In this document: in pieces, positions 16,849 through 25,793 of the stretch
Position numbering within the stretch: position 1 is the stretch's first letter
Layout of the letters: the number at the start of each line of letters is the position of its first letter
DNA from: Nocardia aurea
GTDB lineage: Bacteria; Actinomycetota; Actinomycetes; Mycobacteriales; Mycobacteriaceae
DNA length: 64,000 nt
Assembly (NCBI RefSeq): GCF_003123685.1
Contig: NZ_QCYJ01000103.1
Span: 124,001-188,000, forward strand
Direction: 5' to 3'
Position numbers and translations under genes: made by a program
The notes under the pieces: generated by a model
The model's database searches: none
What the model saw: the letters and a program-made list of their open reading frames with translations, nothing else
Told to the model about the DNA's origin: nothing

Positions 16849-17997
16849 ATGGGTGCAGTAATTGTCGAGGCCGTCCGGACCCCGGTCGGAAAACGCGGCG
16901 GTGGACTGTCCGGTATCCACCCCGTTGATCTGTCGGCCCTGGTACTCCAGGAACTGGTCGCGCGGGCGGGCATCGCGCCCGAACTGATCGAGGATGTGAT
17001 CTGGGGCTGTGTCGGGCAGGTCGGCGAGCAGACCCACGACATCGCGCGCAACGCGGTACTGGCCGCAGGTTGGCCGGAGTCGGTGCCCGGTGTCACCGTC
17101 GATCGGCAGTGCGGATCATCGCAGCAGTCACTGAATTTCGCGGTCGCCAGTGTGCTGGCCGGTCATTACGAAGCCGTCGTCGCCGGTGGCGTCGAGTCGA
17201 TGTCACGGGTGCCGATGACCGCGTCGGTGGCTGCGGGTGGCAGCCCGATCAGCCCCAAATTCACCGAACGCTACAACGCCGCGCCCAACCAGGGTGTGGG
17301 AGCCGAGATCATGGCCGAGAAGTGGGCACTGACGCGTGCCGAGGTGGACGCGTTCTCCGCCCGCTCGCACGAACGTGCCGCGGCGGCGCAGGACGCGGGC
17401 CTGTTCGACGCGCAGATCGTGCCCATCACCCTGCCCGACGGAACCGTGATCTCCAAGGACGAAGGTATTCGTCGCGGCACTACCGTCGAGAAGTTGGCCG
17501 GTCTGAAGACGGTTTTCAAGGAGGACGGTGTCATCCACGCAGGCAACGCTTCTCAGATCTCCGATGGCGCCGCGGCACTGCTGATCGTCAGTGACGAGTT
17601 CGCGCAGAAACACGGCCTGACGCCCATCGCCCGGGTCCATACCGCTGTCGTGGCGGGTGCTGATCCGGTCATGATGCTCGGTGCCCCGATTCCCGCCACC
17701 GAGAAGGCACTGGAACGGTCCGGCTTGTCGGTCGACGATATCGGCGTCTTCGAGGTCAACGAGGCCTTCGCGCCGGTGCCGATGGCCTGGCAGAAGGAAA
17801 TCGGCGCGCCGGAGGACAAACTGAACCCCAACGGCGGCGCCATCGCCCTGGGGCACCCGCTCGGTGGCTCGGGCGCCCGCATTCTGACCGACATGATCTT
17901 CCACATGCGCCGCAACGACATTCGCTACGGGCTGCAGACAATGTGCGAGGGTGGCGGCCAGGCCAACGCGACGATTCTCGAGTTGGTGCGGTCATGA
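16849..17997 (+). CDS. Acetyl-CoA acetyltransferase / 3-ketoacyl-CoA thiolase
   Basis: 382 residues, complete thiolase. Nucleophile Cys88 in DRQCGSSQQSLNFA; NEAFAPVPMAW; His in NGGAIALGHPLGGSGARI; second Cys in MCEGGGQANATIL. All three catalytic residues are present. It cleaves a 3-ketoacyl-CoA with CoA in the last step of each beta-oxidation round. AAAGGA precedes the ATG. Its stop overlaps the start of the following enoyl-CoA hydratase (ATGA), so the two are translationally coupled. Confidence 0.95.
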   Translation: MGAVIVEAVRTPVGKRGGGLSGIHPVDLSALVLQELVARAGIAPELIEDVIWGCVGQVGEQTHDIARNAVLAAGWPESVPGVTVDRQCGSSQQSLNFAVASVLAGHYEAVVAGGVESMSRVPMTASVAAGGSPISPKFTERYNAAPNQGVGAEIMAEKWALTRAEVDAFSARSHERAAAAQDAGLFDAQIVPITLPDGTVISKDEGIRRGTTVEKLAGLKTVFKEDGVIHAGNASQISDGAAALLIVSDEFAQKHGLTPIARVHTAVVAGADPVMMLGAPIPATEKALERSGLSVDDIGVFEVNEAFAPVPMAWQKEIGAPEDKLNPNGGAIALGHPLGGSGARILTDMIFHMRRNDIRYGLQTMCEGGGQANATILELVRS

Positions 17998-18791
17998 CGG
18001 CGTCAACCCAGGTCGGCGCGCTGGTCGAGCGCAAGGGCAACGTCCTGCTGATCACCATCAATCGCCCCGAGGCCCGCAACGCGGTCGACGCGTCGGTCAG
18101 CGCGGCTGTCGGCGCGGGACTGGTCGAGGCGGAGAACGACCCCGAGATCCGCGTGATCGTGATCACCGGCTCCGGCGACAAGTCCTTCTGCGCCGGCGCG
18201 GATCTCAAGGCGATCTCGCGCGGTGAGGGCGTGTTCGCCCCCGGCAACGAGGATTGGGGCTTCGCTGGATTCGTCCGGCACGTTGTCAGCAAACCGACCA
18301 TCGCGGCCGTCAACGGCACCGCGCTCGGCGGCGGCACCGAACTCGCCCTCGCGGCCGATCTGATCGTCGCGGCGGAGAGCGCCACCTTTGGATTGCCCGA
18401 AGTCAAGCGCGGATTGCTCGCGGGCGCAGGCGGAGTTTTCCGACTGCCCGCGCAGATACCCCAGCGCCTTGCCATGGAGATGATCCTCACCGGCGATCCG
18501 ATCTCGGCGGCTACCGCACGGGAGTACGGGCTGATCAACCAGGTCGTGTCGGAAGGGACCGCGGTCGAGGCCGCGCTCACGCTGGCTGAACGGATCGCGG
18601 TCAACGCTCCGCTGTCGGTGCAGGCCAGCAAGCGGATCGCGCTTGGCATCGAGGCGGGCGACCGACCTGATGAGAACCGCAGATGGGGTCATTCGGAGGC
18701 CGAGTGGCAAGGGCTGATGAGCAGCGAGGACGCCAAGGAGGGCCCGCTCGCCTTCGCGGAGAAGCGCGCTCCCGTCTGGAAGTCGCGGTAG
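17994..18791 (+). CDS. Enoyl-CoA hydratase
   Basis: 265 residues, starting at the ATG that overlaps the thiolase stop. Crotonase motifs: NRPEARNAVD, KSFCAGADLKAIS, NGTALGGGTELALAADL and FGLPEVKRGLLAGAGGVFRL. The PE glutamate of canonical hydratases is present; the second Glu position falls in LLAGAGG without an obvious Glu, as in CaiD/EchA variants. C-terminal EGPLAFAEKRAPVWKSR is the standard trailer-helix ending. Last gene of the ligase-dehydrogenase-thiolase-hydratase operon. Confidence 0.92.
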   Translation: MTASTQVGALVERKGNVLLITINRPEARNAVDASVSAAVGAGLVEAENDPEIRVIVITGSGDKSFCAGADLKAISRGEGVFAPGNEDWGFAGFVRHVVSKPTIAAVNGTALGGGTELALAADLIVAAESATFGLPEVKRGLLAGAGGVFRLPAQIPQRLAMEMILTGDPISAATAREYGLINQVVSEGTAVEAALTLAERIAVNAPLSVQASKRIALGIEAGDRPDENRRWGHSEAEWQGLMSSEDAKEGPLAFAEKRAPVWKSR

Positions 18792-19106
18792 CCGACGATT
18801 CGGTTGCGCTCTTAGTGAAGTCGCAGGTTTCATACGACAGGACCGTCTCAGCCGTGCCGGCGGAGGCGGTCTTCGTCGTGCGCGTCGGTCGCCCATCGGC
18901 CGAGCGCAGTATCCTTTCGGTTATCGACCCCGCATCGTCGGCTCGAGTCTTGCGGCGTCCTTCGGACGTTTCCGAACGGGGACGCCGGGGATAGAGCGTC
19001 GACAGCCGCGCGTGAGCAGGTCGCGGTATCGATCGAACCGAAGGTGGATGACCATCGAGACCGGTCGGCTCGTCGCCGAACGCTCTCACGCTCGAAGGGA
19101 CGTTCC
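18792..19106. other. Intergenic stretch with one hairpin
   Basis: No coding frame with recognisable content. It holds a nested hairpin at 18953-18987: outer arms CGGCGTCC/GGACGCCG and inner arms TTCGG/CCGAA, without a T-run. It may end the operon before it. Confidence 0.5.
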
Positions 19107-19745
19107 ATGTCGCACACGGACAGCGGTAATCCGTACGATCTCAGCCCCCTGTCGGGTGAATCCGCCTGGAAAGTGGCGGTCACGGCCGATAGCACGCAGC
19201 ATTTCGCCGCGATGATCGAATCCCTGCGGAAAATGCAGGATCGGGTGGCCGGATCGAATCCGCCGGTATCGGAGATCATCGAGGTGACCAAACGAATCGA
19301 TGAGATCGAACGACTGCTGTCGGCCTACCAGGTCCCGTATTCCGAATCGGTTGCCGGTCATCTGGATGTTCCCGGCCGCGGCCAGTCGATGGCACCTGCG
19401 TTCGTGGTGGAGGACGGCGACGACGACAACGTGCACGGCCGGGTCAGTTTCAGTCGCTTCTATCTCGGTGGCGGGGGAGCGGTCCACGGCGGAGCCATAC
19501 CGCTGGTGTTTGACGAGGTACTCGGACGACTGGCGAACGCGGGCGGGCGCACCAGGTCGCGCACCGCGTATCTTCACGTGAACTACCGTGCCATCACACC
19601 GCTGGATCGTGAACTCCGCCTCGCCGCCAGGTTCGACCGGGAAGAGGGCCGTAAACGTTACCTGACCGCGGAACTACGCGATGGCGACACCCTGCTCGCG
19701 GACGCGGAGGGACTGTTCGTGTCACTGCGGCCCGGACAGCCCTGA
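19107..19745 (+). CDS. Hotdog-fold acyl-CoA thioesterase (PaaI-like)
   Basis: 212 residues from the ATG at 19107, preceded by GAAGGGA; the longer frame from 19044 has no site. The first 75 residues are a helical extension; the hotdog domain follows with GGGGAVHGGAIPLVFDEVLGRLAN (active-site HGG and the Asp/Glu helix) and YLHVNYRAITPLDRELR. This is the PaaI/THEM4-like arrangement, which hydrolyses acyl-CoAs to free CoA and acid. It is monocistronic and ends at a strong bidirectional hairpin. It could salvage CoA from stalled intermediates of the locus. Confidence 0.85.
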   Translation: MSHTDSGNPYDLSPLSGESAWKVAVTADSTQHFAAMIESLRKMQDRVAGSNPPVSEIIEVTKRIDEIERLLSAYQVPYSESVAGHLDVPGRGQSMAPAFVVEDGDDDNVHGRVSFSRFYLGGGGAVHGGAIPLVFDEVLGRLANAGGRTRSRTAYLHVNYRAITPLDRELRLAARFDREEGRKRYLTAELRDGDTLLADAEGLFVSLRPGQP

Positions 19746-19769
19746 GTGCATTCTCCGAGTCGAATCACC

Positions 19770-19810
19770 GATGCCGGGCCGATTCGTCCAGGACGAATCG
19801 GCCCGGCATC
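19770..19810. terminator. Bidirectional terminator-like hairpin
   Basis: GATGCCGGGCCGATTCGT and its exact complement form an 18-bp stem with the loop CCAGG, between the convergent thioesterase and LivF genes. Very strong symmetry, no T-run on either side. Confidence 0.75.
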
Positions 19811-19828
19811 AGCGGCGCGCGTGGTCGG

Positions 19829-20554
19829 TCACACTACGGCTTCGGCCTCGACGCCTCCGAGGTAGGCGCGCTCGATCTTTTCCGGCGCGGCCGCGAGTTC
19901 GGCCGCGCCGCCTCGCAGGACATCGCGTCCGTGTGCGAGAACGATCGCGGTGTCGGCGATCTCCAGCGCCAGTCGCACATGTTGTTCGACGAGTACGACC
20001 GCGGCGCCCCTGTCGTCGGCGACCCTGCGGATCACCGGTAGCAGTGATTCGACGATCACCGGAGCCAGACCCATGCTCAGTTCATCGATGAGCAGGACCT
20101 TCGGATTCTGCATGAGGGCTCGCCCGATCGCGAGCATCTGCTGTTCACCGCCGGAGAGCATGCCTGCGGCGACCTCGAGCCGCTCGCCGAGCCGAGGAAA
20201 GTACTCGATGATGTCGGCGACGACCGGCCCCGTTCGGCCGCGGGCGAGCTGGAGATTCTCCTTCACGGTGAGACCGGTGAACAGCGCGCGATCGTCGGGC
20301 ACCAGCACCAACCCGGCTCGCGACGACGCCCGCGCGCGGCCGGGCTTGACGACGGTGCCCGCGATCGAAATCGTGCCGCCGAGACTGGGCAGCAGTCCGG
20401 CCAGGGTCATCAACAGGGTGGTCTTGCCCGCGCCGTTGGGGCCGAGCAATGACAGCACCTCGCCTTCGGCGAGCGCGAGGTCGAAACCGCGCACACACGG
20501 GCGTCCCTCCGAGTAGCCCGCGTCGATTCCGGCACATGCCAGAACGGTGGTCAT
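19829..20554 (-). CDS. Branched-chain-type ABC transporter ATPase, LivF-like
   Basis: 241 residues. Walker A GPNGAGKTT (about 38-46), Q-loop region, ABC signature LSGGEQQ, Walker B VLLIDELSMGLAP, and H-loop VEQHVR; the ELSMGLAP form is typical of LivF. It energises the Liv-type importer together with the ATPase domain fused to the permeases in the gene upstream. Starts inside the 3' end of that gene (4-bp ATGA overlap). Last gene of the minus-strand importer operon 24607 to 19829. Confidence 0.93.
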   Translation of the reverse strand: MTTVLACAGIDAGYSEGRPCVRGFDLALAEGEVLSLLGPNGAGKTTLLMTLAGLLPSLGGTISIAGTVVKPGRARASSRAGLVLVPDDRALFTGLTVKENLQLARGRTGPVVADIIEYFPRLGERLEVAAGMLSGGEQQMLAIGRALMQNPKVLLIDELSMGLAPVIVESLLPVIRRVADDRGAAVVLVEQHVRLALEIADTAIVLAHGRDVLRGGAAELAAAPEKIERAYLGGVEAEAVV

Positions 20555-23319
20555 ACGGATACCTCCGTGGGTGCGTGGGTGGTGCCGAGATAGGCACGCA
20601 CCACATCGGGGTTCGATCGGATCTGGTCGGGCGTGCCCGCGGCGATGACGCGGCCGAGGTCGAGAACGACGATCCGGTCGCAGATGTCGAGGACGAGTTC
20701 CATGTCGTGATCGACCATGAGAACCGTCACGCCCGCGTCTCGAACGCCTTTCAAACGCTCACCCAGCCAACGACTTTCGGTGCTGTCGAGGCCTGCGGCC
20801 GGTTCATCGAGCAGGACGATCCTGGGGCGTCCGGCGAGGGCGCGGGCGACAGAGACCAGTTGGCGTTGCCCCTGGGACAGCTCGCTGACCGAACGATCGG
20901 CCACCTCGCCCAGGTGGAGCACACCGAACAGAGCATCGATGTCGGCGTTCGAAGGCGCGGCACCGCCGTCCGGACGGTGCGCCGCAGCCATTACACCGAC
21001 CTCGACGTTCTCTCGCACGGTCAGATCGTCGTACAACTCGATGCCCTGGAACGTGCGGCCGAGGCCGAGTCTGCTCCGTTTGTGCGGATCGATGCCGTCC
21101 ACGCGCAGGTCGCCGAGTGTCACCGTGCCCGACGCGGGAGCGAATCCGCTCAGTGCGTCGATGCAGGTGGTCTTGCCCGCGCCGTTCGGGCCGATGAGTC
21201 CGATGATCTCGCCGGCTCGGACGTCGAAGTTGACATCGTCCAGTGCCACGACACCGCCGTAGCGAACGCCGATTCCCCGCGCGGCCAGCAGGATCTCGTC
21301 GGAGGTCTCTCGAAGCTGCGGGGCACGGACCGGAGTCGGGGCCGGTGTCGTGACAGGCTCGCCGGTCCGGACCGGGCGAAGACGACCGACCACCTCGCGG
21401 ATTCGTGCCGTGTACCCGTGCAGGTACCCGACCAGGCCCTCCGGATACCGGATGACGGTCAGTACCAGAAGGATTCCGGACAGGATCGCGTAGTAGTCGC
21501 CCAAATGCATGAATCTGTCCATGACGATGAACAGGACGCCGCCCCCGCCGATGACACCGGCGAGGATGCCGCCGGAGACACATGTGACTCCGGCGATGTA
21601 GACAATGGCGAACAGGCCGATTCCCGCGATAGCCGAGAACGACTCCGCCGTCGCGAGCGTCTGCTGGTAGCCCATCAGGGCGCCACCCAGTCCGGCGATG
21701 AACGCACCGATGGCGAAGGCCTTGATCTTGGTTCGCGCGACGTCGATTCCGGACGCGGCGGCAGAACGCTCGTTGGCGCGCACCGCGAGCATGGAAGCAC
21801 CGAGGCGACTGGTGCGCAGCCTGGCGACGCACAATGCGATCAGGACAAGGGTGATGAGACAGACGATGCCGAACGAGATCCGCGGGTACCCCGCCCCTAC
21901 CCCGATACCGAGATCGATGCCGAACAGGCGGGGGTTCTCGATGTGGGCCCCGAGCAGTCCGCCGTTGAGATTGCTGTTGCGGAACCAGAAGGCCTCGAGG
22001 CAAACCGCCAGCGCCAGGGTGACCACGGTGACGGGCAGTCCGCGAATCCGAAGCGCGGGCAGCCCCACGACCACCCCGATCAGGGTGGCGACGAGCGCGG
22101 CGATCACCGGAGCGATGGGAAACGGTATGCCGAGGTCGTTCGTCAGGCGGCTGAGGGTGAACGCGCCGACACCTGCCAGCGTGAGCTGCGCCAGCGAGAT
22201 CTGACCGGCGAAGCCGGTGACGACCACCTGGGACAGCGCGACGACAGCGAGGATCAGGGTGGTGATCACGGCGGCGCGGTAGCTGCCGGATGTCAGCAGC
22301 AGCGCGGCGAGGGCGACGACGACCGAAACCACGGTGGGGATCAGCAGATTACGCGGACGCGGAGCCCGGCCCAGCGTCTGCTGAATGATCGCGCCACGGG
22401 ACGGCAGCGGTTTTCCGCGCACCACCAGGAAGATCAGGATCATCACCAGCGGGACCAGTTCGGCTGTGCCGGACTGGGGAAACCAGCTCACGGTGCTCTG
22501 CAGGTGCGTCATCTCCGACTGCAACATGCCGATGCCGAGACCTGCGCCAACGGTGAGGCCGAGCGCGTTGAAGTTGCCGACCAGCGCCGCCGCGAGTGCG
22601 GGCACGATGAACAGTGTGTAGGAGACCGGGATGAGCGGCACGATCGGTGCGATCAGGATTCCGCTCAGCCCGGCCACCACCGTGCTCAGCGCCCAGTTGC
22701 CGAAGGCGATCCGTTCGGGCGAGAGCCCGGTGACCAGGGCGCCCTTCTCCGATTCGGCGGCGGCGCGAGTGGCAAGCCCGAATCGGGTCCAGCGAAACGA
22801 GAGGGTGAGTACGAGCGCGAGCGCGAGAATGACTCCCGCGAACCACAGTCTGTCCGTGGGGATGCGGGTATCGCCGACCGAAAGCACCCCGGACGGCAGA
22901 ATCGCTTTCACCGAAACCGGTGTGGTACCTACCCGAACGGCCAGCAGGGCTTGAACGAAGAGCATCACACCGATCGAAGCGACTGCCTTCGCGACCGGAG
23001 GCGCGGTGCGCAGCGGGCGGAATACGATCGCGTAGATCAGTATTCCGAGTACTCCCGCGATGGCGAGCGAGATCGCCATCGCGGGTACCAGGCCGAGACG
23101 CCCTCCGAGATCGACGGTCTTCGGCATCCCCGGAATCGGGTTGAGCAGTTGCCCCTTACGCAGCAATCCATAGGTGTATGCCACGTACAGGGCGACCGCG
23201 CCGGTACTGAAGTTCACGACGCCCGAACTTCGGAACGTCATCACCAGCGCCAGTCCCAGGGCCGCGTACACGGCCCCGTTGCCCAGCCCCAGGGTTAGGA
23301 AGACCAGATGGTCAGTCAC
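20551..23319 (-). CDS. Fused Liv-type ABC transporter: LivH-LivM permeases plus LivG ATPase
   Basis: 922 residues in one frame. Residues about 1-310 form a LivH-type permease (GLGNGAVYAALGLALVMTFR, then the SSGVVNFSTGA motif), 340-640 a LivM-type permease (FAGQISLAQLTLAGVGAF; the EAA-like ARGANE segment is LAVRANERSAAASGID), and 680-922 a LivG-type ATPase with Walker A GPNGAGKTT, signature LSQGQRQ, Walker B IVLLDEPAAGLD and a His loop VDHDMEL. These are normally three genes; no stop or frameshift separates them here. With LivF and the lipoprotein receptor it makes a full importer. Membrane-bound; the cargo is unknown but is probably the carboxylic acid degraded by the neighbours. Confidence 0.93.
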   Translation of the reverse strand: MTDHLVFLTLGLGNGAVYAALGLALVMTFRSSGVVNFSTGAVALYVAYTYGLLRKGQLLNPIPGMPKTVDLGGRLGLVPAMAISLAIAGVLGILIYAIVFRPLRTAPPVAKAVASIGVMLFVQALLAVRVGTTPVSVKAILPSGVLSVGDTRIPTDRLWFAGVILALALVLTLSFRWTRFGLATRAAAESEKGALVTGLSPERIAFGNWALSTVVAGLSGILIAPIVPLIPVSYTLFIVPALAAALVGNFNALGLTVGAGLGIGMLQSEMTHLQSTVSWFPQSGTAELVPLVMILIFLVVRGKPLPSRGAIIQQTLGRAPRPRNLLIPTVVSVVVALAALLLTSGSYRAAVITTLILAVVALSQVVVTGFAGQISLAQLTLAGVGAFTLSRLTNDLGIPFPIAPVIAALVATLIGVVVGLPALRIRGLPVTVVTLALAVCLEAFWFRNSNLNGGLLGAHIENPRLFGIDLGIGVGAGYPRISFGIVCLITLVLIALCVARLRTSRLGASMLAVRANERSAAASGIDVARTKIKAFAIGAFIAGLGGALMGYQQTLATAESFSAIAGIGLFAIVYIAGVTCVSGGILAGVIGGGGVLFIVMDRFMHLGDYYAILSGILLVLTVIRYPEGLVGYLHGYTARIREVVGRLRPVRTGEPVTTPAPTPVRAPQLRETSDEILLAARGIGVRYGGVVALDDVNFDVRAGEIIGLIGPNGAGKTTCIDALSGFAPASGTVTLGDLRVDGIDPHKRSRLGLGRTFQGIELYDDLTVRENVEVGVMAAAHRPDGGAAPSNADIDALFGVLHLGEVADRSVSELSQGQRQLVSVARALAGRPRIVLLDEPAAGLDSTESRWLGERLKGVRDAGVTVLMVDHDMELVLDICDRIVVLDLGRVIAAGTPDQIRSNPDVVRAYLGTTHAPTEVSV

Positions 23320-23362
23320 GGAAAGCTCCTCGGGTACCGATCATTTCGCTGAGTGCGCCGAA

Positions 23363-24607
23363 TTACTTGGTGATCTGCGGATCGGAGGGCTTGCCGTCGC
23401 TGATCGTGACGGTCACCAGCTGGGTGCTGCAGATCGCGGGCAGGATCGACATCGAGCTGCCGTTGCAGCTGAAGGTGATGCCGTGCCCGGCGGGCAGGCT
23501 CACGTTCGTGGCTGTCTTGATCGCGGTGGAGACCGCCGCGGCGGTCGGCTCACCGGTCACGCCCTGCGCCGCGCGCACCAGGCCGAGCATGCCCTGGTAG
23601 CCGGTGTAGGTGTAGCCCGCGATATCGGTCTTCGGTGCGTACTTCTTCATCACGCTCCGGTAGAGCACCGCTTCGGCGTCGTCGGAGACCAGGTCCGCGG
23701 TGGTGAAGACGTGGGCGCCTTCGATCGCGTCGCCGACCGCCTCGATGGTCGCGGGATCCAGGCACGGCTGAATGAGCATCTTGTCCTGGGACGCCCCGAG
23801 AGTGCCGAGGGCCTTGAGCACCGACGTGCACATCGTCGCGTCACCGATCACGGCGATGGCGCCGACGTCTTTGGAGATCCCGGAGCTGACCTGGGGCGTC
23901 GCATCCGGCGTGCCGAGCGGAACGGGCACGACCTGCAGGTCGATGCCCGCGGCACCGAAGGCAGGTCCACCCATCGCCTTAGCCGTAGGAGCCGCAGCAC
24001 CGGAATCGGTCACGAAGGCGGTCACCTTCTTGTAGCCCTTGCTCCCGGCGTAGGACGCCATCGACTTCAGGGTGCCCGCGAACCCTCCGGTGAGTGTGAA
24101 GGCGTTGGGGGTGGTCATCTCCGCGCCACTGACGCCGGCCGGTGTGAGGTAGGGAATGCCGGCTCCGGCGATGATCGGGACCATCGTGTCGCCGTAAGCG
24201 GTCGCGGTGACCACGACAGCGGAGACTTTCGCTTCGACCATCTTGTTGGCGCAGTCACGGTTCGACGCGGGATCTTCCTTGCTCGCACACGCGACGAGTT
24301 CGACAGGATGTCCGGCGATCCCGCCCAGATTCGCGTTCGCGTACGCGACTACCGCCTCGGCCGCCTCGCGGTTGGACGGCTGCGAAACCGCAGGCCCGCC
24401 TTCGGGATTGATCAGGCCGATCCTGATGGGACTGCCTGTCGCCGGTTTGTCGGGGAAGGCGCTGCTCGGGGCCTCGGCCGACGTGCTCGTGGAGTCGCTT
24501 CCGTCGCTGCACGCGGTGGCGAGGGCGAACGCGGGAATCAGTGCGATCAGGCCGAGTCTACCCAGTCTGGCCTTGATGGATAGCGAACTATCACGGATGT
24601 CGGTCAT
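23363..24607 (-). CDS. Periplasmic substrate-binding lipoprotein of Liv-type ABC transporter
   Basis: 414 residues. N-terminal positively charged segment, hydrophobic stretch LGLIALIPAFALA and lipobox LATAC (Cys near 33), so it is a lipoprotein anchored outside the cytoplasmic membrane. The mature part is a type I periplasmic-binding fold: SPIRIGLINPEGGPAVSQP, LVACASKEDPASNRDCANK, and TYTGYQGMLGLVRA. Receptor for the fused permease downstream (43 bp gap). The promoter lies in the 380-bp divergent gap shared with the enoyl-CoA hydratase at 24989. Confidence 0.92.
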   Translation of the reverse strand: MTDIRDSSLSIKARLGRLGLIALIPAFALATACSDGSDSTSTSAEAPSSAFPDKPATGSPIRIGLINPEGGPAVSQPSNREAAEAVVAYANANLGGIAGHPVELVACASKEDPASNRDCANKMVEAKVSAVVVTATAYGDTMVPIIAGAGIPYLTPAGVSGAEMTTPNAFTLTGGFAGTLKSMASYAGSKGYKKVTAFVTDSGAAAPTAKAMGGPAFGAAGIDLQVVPVPLGTPDATPQVSSGISKDVGAIAVIGDATMCTSVLKALGTLGASQDKMLIQPCLDPATIEAVGDAIEGAHVFTTADLVSDDAEAVLYRSVMKKYAPKTDIAGYTYTGYQGMLGLVRAAQGVTGEPTAAAVSTAIKTATNVSLPAGHGITFSCNGSSMSILPAICSTQLVTVTISDGKPSDPQITK

Positions 24608-24988
24608 GGAGTTCCTTTTTCTCAGGGCGTTTGCGCGCGGCCGAGCCGCGCCGTCTGTGCCGTGATGCGGGTCACAAACAAGAGGTCAGGTAAACGTAGG
24701 TGGGCAAGTGAGATGTGTCAATAAGCAATCTAAGTTCACTAGGTGCGCATTCGATTCATTGGTTCGTGACGACGATCTCGAGCGCTGAGGATCTGTCGAT
24801 GGCGAGCAAATCGCAAAGTGCCTCGGCCGCCGATGGAAAAGTGCTGAGAGCAACTAACTGTTTCCGTTCGGGCGGTGCCCGCGGCACCCGTCTAATCCCG
24901 CCTTGCGGTGCATGTACTTAGTGCACTATGTTATCTATGTCTGGTCCGTGGCGGCGGTGTCACGAATGACGACGAGAAGGTGGGCGAG
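24608..24988. promoter_or_regulatory. Divergent promoter region with two 14-mer operators
   Basis: No gene in this 380-bp gap. It contains CTAAGTTCACTAGG at 24730-24743 (toward the receptor gene) and the overlapping pair CTTAGTGCACTATG (24917-24930) and CTATGTTATCTATG (24926-24939) about 50-70 bp before the enoyl-CoA hydratase. Both belong to the palindromic family found at the other promoters of the locus, so importer and catabolic genes are probably co-regulated. Confidence 0.6.
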
Positions 24989-25783
24989 ATGCAGACGGTG
25001 AAAGTCGAACGCCACAACGGTGTGGTGACGGTCGCAATGTCGCGGCCGGAGAAGAAGAACGCCGGCAATCCGACGATGTGGCGCGAGCTGGCCGAGGTCT
25101 TCACCGAGATCGAACGGACCCACGGTGACCGGGTGATGGTGCTGACCGGAGCGGGCGGAGATTTCTGTTCCGGGGCGGATCTCGAAGGCTTCGACGGGGA
25201 CGCCTTGGACTACATGAAGCGGGCGAGCCACGCGGCCGAAGCCCTGGCCGCGCTGACCATCCCGACCGTCGCGAAGGTGGACGGCGTCGCGGTCGGCGCA
25301 GGCTGGAACCTCGCGCTCGGCTGCGACATGGTCGTCGCCACCGAACGGGCGAGGTTCTCGCAGATCTTCATCCGCCGCGCGTTGTCGCTCGACTTCGGCG
25401 GCAGTTGGCTACTTCCGCGACTCGTCGGACTCCAGAAGGCCAAAGAACTCGCCTTCTTCGGTGACATACTCTCGGCCGCCGAGGCGTCGGCGCTCGGATT
25501 GGTCACCAGGGTCGTCGCCCCCGAGGATCTCGATACCACCGTCGAGATCATGGCCCGCCGCCTGGTGCACGCGCCCGCTCAGGCGCTGTCGCTGACCAAA
25601 CAGCTGCTCGACGCGGCCGCTGCCGGTGGTGGCATCGCGGACGCGTTGCAGCGCGAGAACCACGTCCAAGCCAACAACATCGTCGGCGTCGAGGCGCAAG
25701 AGGCCAAGGCGGCTTTTCTGGAGAAGCGCGACGCCGTCTTCTATCGGCCCGATTCGCCGCTGGCCACCACCGCGCACGATTAG
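24989..25783 (+). CDS. Enoyl-CoA hydratase/isomerase, PaaG-like
   Basis: 264 residues from the ATG at 24989 (MQTVKVERHNGVV); the frame is open upstream but the earlier part overlaps the operator. Crotonase motifs: GDFCSGADLEGFD, VDGVAVGAGWNLALGCDMV, and FSQIFIRRALSLDFGGSWLL. The last one, with Asp instead of a Glu-rich GAGG loop, resembles ring 1,2-epoxyphenylacetyl-CoA isomerase (PaaG) and related isomerases more than true hydratases. First gene of a tight plus-strand operon to 29747. The NMO-like gene follows 10 bp later. Confidence 0.9.
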   Translation: MQTVKVERHNGVVTVAMSRPEKKNAGNPTMWRELAEVFTEIERTHGDRVMVLTGAGGDFCSGADLEGFDGDALDYMKRASHAAEALAALTIPTVAKVDGVAVGAGWNLALGCDMVVATERARFSQIFIRRALSLDFGGSWLLPRLVGLQKAKELAFFGDILSAAEASALGLVTRVVAPEDLDTTVEIMARRLVHAPAQALSLTKQLLDAAAAGGGIADALQRENHVQANNIVGVEAQEAKAAFLEKRDAVFYRPDSPLATTAHD

Positions 25784-25793
25784 GAGTCCCACC

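Noticed and set aside
18953..18987. Rho-independent terminator at this hairpin
   Set aside because: The stem is good but there is no T-run, so it is listed only as a hairpin in the gap.
20449..23298. A 949-codon open frame antisense to the fused importer
   Set aside because: Its product is an Asp/Arg/Gly/Gln-rich string without domains; the opposite strand encodes a clear LivH-LivM-LivG protein. Long antisense frames arise from GC-rich third positions.
24908..24988. Upstream start for the hydratase at 24989
   Set aside because: It would place the candidate operator inside the coding region and adds residues unlike any crotonase N-terminus.
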